Assembly (NCBI GenBank): GCA_003116995.1
Contig: BDSL01000036.1
Coordinates: 248,001 to 312,000 of the forward strand
Reading direction: 5' to 3'
Source: Yamagishiella unicocca
Taxonomy: Eukaryota > Chlorophyta > Chlorophyceae > Chlamydomonadales > Volvocaceae
DNA length: 64,000 nucleotides
Each line of letters opens with the position of its first letter. Positions within the stretch are counted from its first letter, which is position 1. The notes under the pieces are model-generated. The model was not told the origin of the DNA, ran no database searches, and saw nothing but the letters and a program-made list of their open reading frames with translations. Both the position numbers and the translations under genes were made by a program. This document shows positions 55,501-64,000 of this stretch, one piece after another.

Positions 55501-58500
55501 TATATTTGGTAAATATTTTGGTAGATCCCATAAATAAACCACACATCGTGGTGCCACCCTCCTTACACCCGTTCCGTGAACCGCACGCACCCAGCCAGAT
55601 CGTATTTGCAAAGAAGACCGAAACACCAATCAAAATGGTTTCCCATTTATTGAAACACCGGCTGCAAATGAAGTCTGAATTGAGGGCGTAGTGCACGTCC
55701 TCATGCGTGGTGCACGTTGCACACAGGATTCCATCGTAACCCTGCGCATCAGAGAGTATGTGGTGATGCGCCCACATAGGAGCAAATGGAAACAAAGTTA
55801 TCAGATAGCCTTTGACAGTCCATGGCAACTGTAGCTGCCCGTATACTGTCAGCAGGCGAGGAAATGGCGTATCGTAGCTAGTGATTTGCGCGTCCCACAT
55901 ACCAGCCCCGCCGCCCACCTGCGCGCACTGCATTTGCATGTAGCTCATGCTGTGGTTATTGGGCACGCCCCAAATCGCGCAATCCAGTAGGAAACCGTCG
56001 AAGGAGCCGTCAGGCAGAAGTGGTGTCGACGGTAGCGCAGTAAAATCCTCTTTAATCATCCTGTTTGCGTGGTTTGTTTACCATGGACAGGTACAATGGT
56101 GCGTCAGTGCCGTGCTACATACAGATAACCACTAACTACTACGGCACGTACGTCTTGGTTATGCGTGTACAGTCTAAAAATGTATAGCTTGCTCGATCCC
56201 AGAAAATCCCCGGACGTGCTTCATCTAGCAAGAAAGGGGGCTGGAGTTCACCTGTACACGTCCAGATAGGCGCCCACCACGGTCGCACCGCCCTGGTCGT
56301 CCTCAAGCAGCGGCCTAAATCTGCGAGCGGAGCCGAAGTAAGCGTGCCAGCGCTCCTGGCAGCGCACCAAGGCCGCATTGCGGGCAGCGTCGCCATCCCT
56401 GCGTTTGTAGTGAGTGCCATAACATCGCTTCTAGACGGGGAAAGCCGAATCGACCGATAACACGCACAAAGCGCTAACCAAAAATGACGTGTATTTAGGT
56501 GGTTGTGTGTGGCGGATCGTCGTTCGTGGTATATAAGACAGGCTAACAACCTAACGGAACCGCACGTACGTGGACGACTGGTAAACGCCAGTCGGATGGA
56601 CCAACAAATTGGACGACGTCAACGGTTACCGCACCTGCATGCTTCTGAGTTGGGGCACTGATGCATGACGGTCGAGTTGGCGGCGCTGTGCCAGAAGCCC
56701 TGCTGTGGAACCACCACAGCGCCACCCGGGCAAATGGCGTTGTCCGGGCAGCTCGAACATTGGTTAAGCATGCTGCTGCCACTGGCCGCTCGCATAAACG
56801 CAGCAGACGATGCTAAACCACCGTTGTTGCCGCCGCCGTCCTCCAAGTCGGCTACCAGGTTAAACGTGTTGGCAGAGCATCTGATGCGTGAAGGAGAGGC
56901 GCCAGTGGATGACGGCGGGGAATTATCAATGAGTATTAAGAAAACGCCACGCACGTAAAATGATGAAGGGACCCTACCCAGAACATTACTGTACGTAGTT
57001 TTGAGTGCATTGTGATGTGCCCAAAAATATTGTTTGGCAGGAAGGCAAATCCAAGATGTCTCGCCTTACCTTACACATAAGAAGCCGTCATCCAGCGATA
57101 TCTCCCCCAATGCGCACGGTGGAACCGTTACATTCAGTAATAAGGGTTCAACCTGGATGTTGCGGCATGAGGCGAGCAGCAGGTGAGTATGCGGGAAGGA
57201 AAGGAGGCTGCATGCATGCTGCTGCTGATGAGTACCGCCGTGCGTACCATAGCTAGTTAGCTTATGTGGGCAAGACGCCCTGGTTAGGAACGACACAGCT
57301 ACGTACTGATTAGCGCAATTGGCCACAGTGTACTGACACGAATAACGTTCCATTCAATCAAGCGCATAAGTTGTTATAGTATATCCTGAGCAAATTTGGC
57401 TTGTTATATTGGCGCAGGCTGTCGGGAGCACCTCCATCCGACCCGGGTACAAATCAATGTGGAGGTACGTACAGGTACATGCATATGGCGTCTTAGTGCA
57501 CAAGCGATTGGGAGCGCAAAGGTGCCTCATCCAAACATGAAGCAGATAAAGTCATTACAGAACGCAGCACGCACGCGTAATTGACAAGGGAGTTAGAAGG
57601 CCCTTGTAACCCAAAAGAGACAGGTAGGGTCGTTCGCGGGACTGTCATTACTAGAAAGGGAAGAGTGTAATAACGCAAGGAAACGAATCATACAAGCGTA
57701 TTATAAAGCCATCCTCTGATCCTGGATGTTATCTGCCTAGATAGCTGCATGTGGTCCTCGGCTACTATGCACTCTGCTGCCATCGTTCATAGTCGACTTC
57801 CAAAATGGCCACGGCAGCCGAGCGGCGCGGTTAACTGCTGCAATTGCAAGTAAGTCGATGAAGGTCGACCGGCATCCATCCTTGCTTAATTGGTTGCAGC
57901 CACCGCCATGCCATGCTAATGGCTTTTACGCTGGACAATAAACATACACATGCACGACCTCTTAGCAGCAACTAAATACAGCTGCGTGGCATCTGTACCT
58001 GAATGCCAGCCGCCGTGGCGACCAGCTGTAGCCTTAGCGAGTAGTTGCCCTTGCGGGCACGCACACGGAGGCCCGCCATGGACGCAACGCCGCTGGAGAC
58101 CTGTACGTACGTTGAGCGCAATAATGGGCGATAATGCGTGCGTGCGGTCCTTTCTCCCGAAAATTGGCCTTTTTGCATGGAATTACGTACATACGGCACC
58201 ATAAACAAAGCAAAGCACCTCATATGTCAACACCCGTACATACCTACCTATGGGGCATCCTACAGGTAGGTATGTCAATCCTAAATGCATGAGCAGATTC
58301 ACCCAATGGCGCACGCAATTTGCATGGCATCTTACCATCATTATATGTTATTGGGATCAAGCAGGACTTACCGGCCCGACGGCGATTCCAAGAAGGTCTG
58401 CCTGGCTGTTGGGGTCGATGACCTCAATGGTCGCAGCGATAGCGGAGCTTGCCGTAGATGTATCTATATATCAGCAAAGAAAGGGGTAGTTCGGGGCAAG

Positions 58501-61500
58501 ATGTGGAGCAGGATGTGGAGCACTGAGCGCTTGATTGCTTGGGCACCGTCACGGAGACCCATCATGAGCAAGGACGGATGGACTTGCTTCCTGTCTGCAA
58601 ATAAACTCCGCAATACGTGGAGCCTTGGAGTAGCGGGTAAGATGATCACGTGCCACCACAGAATACAACGCGACCCATCGAGTGCGTGGATTTGGCTGCT
58701 GCAACAGCCAGCAGCTAGCTACCCAACACTACCTAGTATTCAGGCCCGCCGGAGGACCGGTTCCCCTCCCACCATTTGTTATCTGTCGAAGGGCATCGTA
58801 AACTGACATATTAAATATCACAGCCACGTTGGAAGGCCAAAATATGCGGCAGTCCTGACCCAACCAGCACTCGTTCGACCCGGCGCGGCCATTGACCTCC
58901 AAGACAGCTCGTCGGAGCCACGGCAGAACACCCGAGACAGCTGAGTTGATTCGGCTGCTTGTAGGCGATGGTGGCGCCCCTCCCGCGGAGTCCATGGAAG
59001 CAGTCGCATTGTCGCGTGATTGCAGGATATCTGCGCTATGAAGTTTCGTCTGAAAAGGGTACGTCGCATTCACAAGGTTGGCAATGTTACCGCTCCCTGG
59101 CATGACCTGCACTGATTGGTCGGACTCCGTCATCGCCGCCAGCACCAGATGCTCGGGTATCGTCGCCAAATCATTGCCGTACCCGGCAATTGCTTGATTG
59201 ACGGGCACGGCGTCAGAATCTGCCGGTGTCGCCGGCTGAAAGCAAACCGTTCGAACCTCCTCAGATGTAGCAGCACTGCTGCTGCTGCGACCGCTGCTAT
59301 CACGCAGGTTGGCCAGCAGGCTTGCGCTGGCTGATCCAATTTCCCCTATGGAAGCCACTTTAGTGACCAACACAGCTTCACTGCTGTTCAGTGCAGCGAC
59401 AGACAACAGGACTGCCAGCTTCTGGTCACTGGTGACAGAAGTAGATGAGGGCTGCCCTCCATCGCCACAAAGCAGGTTCAACGTGTATGGGGAACTCAAA
59501 TAGACGGCGCCGCCACTTGCCTGTTGGATAATGGGTTTGAAAGTGCCGGGTTTGATCGAGGATGGCGGTGCAAAAGCTGTCATGGGTTACGAATACTCGG
59601 CCAAGCCAGTTGCCAAATGTTCATGGTTTTCCTCTTGCAGAAAATGGATTGATTGCTCATAAGTACACCGTGTTTGTCCATGTTGGCGCGGAATATAAAG
59701 ACACGAGCCCAAGCACTGCCAACTAACTATCTAACGAACGCAGCGCGTAGCCTGGCATCGTACCCCTGCAGTGTTGCCCCACAACCTCGGCAGGTTGAAG
59801 ACTGCTTGCCAGCAGCCGGAGAGAGAGCTTCGGTTTGCCACGCGCCGCAACTCCTGCAGAATCATCAACGACACGTACAGAAACTGCTCAGTCGAACAAA
59901 ACCCCGTGGATGAATGGGGGTTGGCAGGAATGGCAGGACTAGGCAGGAGGACAACCAGGAAGGGCATTGGTGTTTATTTGCCGGGTGTCATCTCTTAGTC
60001 AATGTGTGGTTTTAGCGCACCCCATCAATGTTGGAACACCGCACGCACACCTGTAACACCAGTGCGTTGGCCCTGAGAAGTTCTGCAACGCCGGGGCTCA
60101 GCCCAGACGTATTCGCGTCCAAGGGAAGCGCAGCTTCAGCCGAAATGACGGCCGTGGGGCTATCATCATCAGCAGTAGGGGCAGCAGCAGCCTGTGGCGT
60201 GAGACAAGTAAGGACATGTGGCAGCTCAGCATGCCGCGAGGGACAAAAACGAACCGCATGGCAGCTCAGCGCGTGGCGAGGGAGGCTTAGACGGTGGCTG
60301 CAATCAATTCGCTTGGGCAAATAATATTATTAAGCCATGGCTTTCCACATCGTGACGCGATGTACGGCGTTTGCTCGCCAGACCGTTTGCGGCCCATAAG
60401 TGACAATAACCACTGTTCAGCCGAGGCGTACAGTGCTTATTGTCACTTATTGGCGCAGTCCGTATCATATGCCATACGTGCGGGTTGACACGCGGACAGA
60501 GAATGGAAGCACATGCGTGTTTATCGACACTCCATTCGCGCCTAAAACCCTCACGCGTTCCCTGCTGTATGTAGCCCTACCTGTCGGCAATCTAGATCAA
60601 TCCCCACAGCACCCCCCATGACATCTGCGACGTTGTATTCGAAGGTCGTGCGGTCCGCCAGCGCAGCCACTGCACCGCCCACGTATAATGCACCTGCGAC
60701 ATACACCAAGAGATAACGAAGGGCGGGCCTCTGTGCATGGGCACCGTTGTTGGGCTCTGACATGTGCAAACAAATGCACAGTGAGCAGGTATTGCATACT
60801 TCACACTACGAAGGCGATGGATTCGCTGTCTGTTCGCTTATGGTTCATGTACATATCCATCCCAACGTCCGATGTCCCTAATGTCAGCGAGCGACGGTTC
60901 CCTTCGAATAGCGTGAGTCGACAACTGTTGTATCCTGCTACGAGGATGGACAATACGAGGATGGACCGAGAATGGACATCCGCTTGCAAGTAAGACCTTT
61001 TCTAAAAGGCGTAGTACGACAACAACTAAGGCAGGTCCACCACTCCAGTTTGGCTAAAAATCATACTTGATACCACCTACCCCGAACTCCCCCAAAACGA
61101 CAATGATAACATGTATACGACAGTAGTGTGACGACTGTGCGCACCTCCCCAGCCCAATGCTGCTGGTAGATTCTTCGCGGATATGGACTTGCTGCCTGGT
61201 GAGGCCACGCTTCCTACACTGCTCCCCGCCTTGTTGTAGCTCATGTTGCTCCCCAGTACCAGCATCAGCGAAGAGGCCGTGGCAGCATTAATATGAGCTG
61301 CGCCGCCCGAGCCCATCGCATTATTGCGGTGCAGCATGGTCCTGGAAAGAAGCACCACACTGCAGCCGTCTGAGAAGAGGCCACCACCGTCGCCGGAGGC
61401 AGCGGTTGATGTGCTGACTGTAGTGTCGTTGAGCTGTAACAGGATGTCGAACCGACAGGAAAATGAGCAATTGTTGGACAAAGTAAGTTGTGAAGAACGA

Positions 61501-63826
61501 TACAAGAAGGCGCTAAGAGAGTTTGTCGTACCCTGGCTGGGCGTGTTCCGGATAAGCCAGCCATGGGGTGGATCCTAATGGATGGGTCGTCTCGCATAGT
61601 CGACTGTTGCATACATGAAGCAAATGAAACCATATTTTGCTCTGGCACACATAGGCTGTGGGCTGCAAGGAAAACCCTGTTCGAAGGAAAACTAACCGGG
61701 CTGTGGGCCAGCTCCTTTTCCTCAACTAAGCACATCCAATCGGCTGGGATGCCAATCGCTTGGCACGAGATAAAGTGGGCTACACCAGAGAGTCAAGAAA
61801 CGACCATGCCGCCGCGCGTGCGCCTATCCTACCATCGCATACGCCCTACATACCCTAACTTACAGATTTCTAAGGGACTGCGTGCGGGTTAGGCCCGCCC
61901 CTTCCCGTTGATCACCCACCATCAGCCGGTTACACGAGGCGGCGTACACGGACCCGCCGCTGCCGCCACCTGAAAGGCCGCCCTCGGCTACATTGCCCGC
62001 CAGGGTGCAACCGTGCAGCGCCAGGGAGGCGTTGCCCTGCAGACCCACGGCACCACCCGACGCGGCGAGGTTCCTTTGCATCGTGGTATTGAGCGCGACC
62101 ACCTGCATGGGGTGCCAGTTGGTTGCGTGGTTAGGAGCGTCCTGGGTGCCTAATTATTCGGAGAGCTTATCATCATGGCAATTACCGACCCCACGGCAGC
62201 GGCAGTAGCGGTAGCGGCCGATCCCACGAACGCCGCAGTAGAATACTTGAAATAAAGGCACGCATATGAAAGTAGCATCAGCTACGTTCATGACCTCTTG
62301 GCGGGTAATGGATCTGTACGGATTCCGTGCGCTTCACACCTGCGATTTCACCCTGTGCTATATTCCTCACTACCGTGTGTCCACATACGCACGATAACCA
62401 CATACGCACGATAACCAACCTGAGCACGGCTGCCAGCAAACCACAGCGCCCCGCCTCGTCCTGCTGCCGTGTTGCCATATAGCAAGCTGGACGAGATGTA
62501 TAATGTAGCGTCGTACGTCGCGGCATCTGACATTGCTAACGCGCCGCCATCGGTTTCAGCACCATTGCTGCTGGCGATTAGGCGATCCAGCAACAACGAC
62601 CCATGCATCAACTCAAAGAGCAATGCCCCGCCCTGGCCTTCTAGGGCTCGGTTGCCCGTGGCGTTAATGTCCGTAGCGCGCATTATCAAAGGGCCAACCT
62701 GCACTCATTGCAAGCAAGTGATGGACCGGCTGTGATTACGCACGGCATGGCTGATTCGGGTTTTGTTAAGTGCGGCAGCAACGGATTAGGGTGAGAAGAA
62801 TTTGTTTTCGAGGGATTCCTGGGGTCCTCAAAGAAGCCGGCAGGGACCAAAGGCACAAATAAAGGATGCTTGAACTGACTTACTTGCTGCCCAGACATGC
62901 ATCTATGCGAAGCCCTATCTAAGTACACCTCCTTGACACCCCGATTTGCGTAGGCTTGCAGTGACGACGGGAAACTGCGCTCAGTGTTCAGGACATAGGC
63001 ACATGCGTTCGTAAGTACCCCGGGCTTCACTGGTGGCACCCTCTTACCTGCCATTCCCCTACGAGCTGCTGCGGCTCGTCCAAAGGGCGGCTGAAGCACA
63101 CTTTTTCCGGATAGCCCGTGATAGCCGCCGAAAAACCGGTAAGGTGGTTGACATATGCCCCGCCGCCCCTGGCGGCGCTGTTGTCGGCCAACTGAAGTCC
63201 CTTCATGTCCGCGCACTTGGAATTGAGCAGCACCAGACCGCCCCCTGAGCTGACGGCAGTATTGTCAGCCACTGTTGCACCTTCGACCTGCAGGTGGGCA
63301 CGTGTATAGGAAAGGAAAAGCAAGGCCCCTGGTATCCCAATAAGGGGAAAACATATGCAGCACACAGCGAGCGGCGTACGTGGGAATAGCGCCAGCGGGC
63401 GGGTTGGAGGGATTTGTTTACGGCTAATTACATACAGTCAAGCGACGCTTCCTTCCTTTTTAAGTAAAAAGCCGGCAACGCATGCTATTCCCTGATTTGC
63501 CGGGCGATTGCCCTTGGACGTCTGGTATATGATGCCCTGCTGGCTAAATACCAGCACCCTACCTTGAACATGTCGCAGCTCTCTGCCCAGACCGCACCGC
63601 CAGACACGCCCGCGGTGTTGCCCTTAAGGCTGCTATTAAAAAGGAGGATCATCGGGGCGGCAATGCTGTACACGGCGCCGCCGGTCAGTTTGGCTTTGCT
63701 TCTGGTCAGGCGTGAGCCCCGTATCACCAATGGCACCAGGTTGGTATGGACAGACCCTCCACTCTCACAGACAGCGATGTTTCCAAACAGGTCGCAGTTG
63801 TTGATGTTGAGGATTGGCAGCAGGCC
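50424..63826 (-). CDS. Gene C: giant Pmp-like solenoid / multi-TM membrane protein (5' partial)
   Basis: The third paralogue, in tandem with B. Twenty-five exons in view, 5,514 coding nt (1,838 codons), starting in phase 0 at 63826 and ending at 50424 (stop). The 5' portion lies past the window edge. Domain order equals A and B: Pmp-like solenoid, globular exon, cysteine-rich region, membrane block with microexon, large variable loop (401 residues), C-terminal bundle. All junctions are GT-AG and phase-consistent; no disabling change was seen. The C-terminal tail is much shorter than in A and B. It probably shares the surface adhesin/receptor role inferred for the family. Confidence 0.88.
52839..54042 (-). 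other. Gene C: large variable loop exon
   Basis: A 1,204-nt exon from FIYWNQG to FRKRESLSFMDANMSLSSQ plus a hydrophobic end. The interior is Ser/Ala/Gln-rich with poly-Gln-like stretches and aligns with A and B only at its ends. A cytosolic disordered loop is the likeliest reading. Confidence 0.85.
54920..54940 (-). other. Gene C: 21-nt microexon
   Basis: Encodes MLTTHYQ between CATGCAG and GTGAGC, phase 0-0. It is the most diverged of the three copies in sequence but identical in length and position. Confidence 0.82.
55300..55545. other. AT-rich island in a gene C intron
   Basis: About 245 bp of strongly AT-rich sequence (long runs such as AAATTAATTACTCAATTATT and TAAATAATTATC) within otherwise GC-moderate DNA, occupying most of intron 55590-55270. 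No ORF or repeat structure recognised. Possible organelle-derived insert or mobile-element remnant. Confidence 0.6.
55919..58100 (-). other. Gene C: cysteine-rich juxtamembrane region
   Basis: Exons 58100-57999 (RARKGNYSLRLQL), 57152-57070 (VTVPPCALGEISLDDGFLC), 56880-56635 (CSANTFN, then C..C....C..GG and GFWHSAANSTVMHQCP), 56398-56252 (RCQERWHAYFG, GAYLDVYR) and 56060-55919 (TPLLPDGSFDGFLLDCAIWG). Same order, phases and nearly the same sizes as A and B. The intron 57998-57153 is AT-richer but featureless. Confidence 0.85.
58372..59520 (-). other. Gene C: globular ectodomain exon and linker exon
   Basis: Exon 59520-58773 (748 nt) begins ASGGAVYLSSPYTLNLLCG, with YGNDLATIPEHLVL and C..GQDC, ending VIFNMSVYDALRQITNG. 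Exon 58463-58372 encodes the linker with IDPNSQADLLG. The phase and the 92-nt length of the linker equal gene A. Confidence 0.85.
60051..63826 (-). other. Gene C: Pmp-like solenoid exons
   Basis: Exons 63826-63563 (INNCDLFGN, matching B 30126-29869), 63287-63048, 62698-62420, 62102-61920, 61433-61145, 60693-60581 and 60191-60051. Typical pairs are NTAVSSGGGLVLL, ATGNRALEGQGGALLF, AASGGAVGLQGNASL and FEYNVADVMGGAVGI. They pair in order with gene B exons from 30126 down to 26837. The intron 61919-61434 and the sequence upstream of 63826 show no other feature. Confidence 0.85.
60396..60450. other. Hairpin: 21-bp inverted repeat
   Basis: Arms 60396-60416 and 60430-60450 pair at 20 of 21 positions (ATAAGTGACAATAACCACTG... 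against its complement) around a 13-nt loop, in gene C intron 60580-60192. No coding potential. Confidence 0.85.
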
Positions 63827-64000
63827 CTGCGAAGCGAGTAATGCGGAGGCGCACCAATGAATCCAATCCAAGCAAGTGAATGGATGTTTGTGGCATCCCT
63901 CTATCTAGCTGCCATAAAAACACGTACGTCTTTATCACCGATGTGCGCTGATGTTTGCCTTCGTAGGAAAAACACTCTGCTGCCTTATTTGGACGTCATA
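63827..64000. other. Intron sequence of gene C at the window edge
   Basis: Upstream of exon 63826-63563 with no recognisable exon; presumably intron. The next 5' exon of gene C lies outside. Confidence 0.5.

Larger units (their letters stand above)
54314..55741 (-). other. Gene C: first membrane block
   Basis: Exons 55741-55591 (GYDGILCATC, SDFICSRC, helix LIGVSVFFANTIWLG), 55269-55187 (GFSVLMTFLTDYRY, VPAADSLK), 54940-54920 (microexon) and 54534-54314 (YFLIATRINMGWP to LVVMLLWTV). The intron 55590-55270 contains a strongly AT-rich island. Confidence 0.85.

Noticed and set aside
1..64000. Prokaryotic or viral reading of the window
   Set aside because: Coding sequence is interrupted by dozens of phase-consistent GT-AG introns, and no bacterial or viral gene set is present. 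The Pmp-like repeats alone are not evidence for a chlamydial source.

Overview
The window is nuclear DNA of a eukaryote, most likely a volvocine or chlamydomonadalean green alga. This rests on dense GT-AG introns with CAG/G acceptors, moderate-to-high GC coding sequence with long introns, TGTAA poly(A)-type signals, and a family of giant receptor-like membrane proteins of the kind found in these algae. The taxon is inferred from style, not from a marker gene. I saw no rRNA, tRNA, CRISPR array or bacterial operon.

Three paralogous giant genes dominate. Gene A (+ strand, 1-10939, 5' end outside the window) and gene B (- strand, 46472-16459, apparently complete: 51 exons, about 3,629 codons) converge. 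Gene C (- strand, 63826-50424, 5' end outside) lies in tandem behind B. I rebuilt the exons by hand from paralogue alignment, splice sites and phase. All three stay in frame throughout, so none looks like a pseudogene. Each protein has a secreted beta-solenoid of Pmp-like repeats (F-x-x-N followed by G-G-[AGL]), a roughly 240-residue globular exon, a cysteine-rich juxtamembrane region, and a membrane domain of roughly nine helices interrupted by a 370-400-residue variable loop encoded by one exon. They look like surface adhesins, receptors or channels. No function can be read directly.

The most notable structure is inside B. Its solenoid is built from exon cassettes duplicated at least three times (40167-38778, 38216-33711, 33471-29869). 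The cassettes consist of phase 0-0 exons of recurring size (about 222, 111, 105-126 and exactly 63 nt). Paralogous exons also show patchwork near-identity (A with C, A with B, B with C), as expected of gene conversion. A 21-nt microexon is conserved in all three genes.

Between A and B, on the - strand (14801 to about 12566 or lower), lies a conventional gene for an ERp29/Windbeutel-like ER protein: signal peptide, thioredoxin-like fold with no cysteine, and an ERp29 C-terminal helical domain. The remaining intergenic DNA (10.9-12.2, 14.8-16.4, 46.5-50.4 kb) has repeats and weak ORFs but no gene I can identify. Introns and flanks carry five copies of a roughly 45-bp dispersed motif, two copies of a roughly 180-bp repeat, several short tandem arrays, an AT-rich island and two good hairpins.
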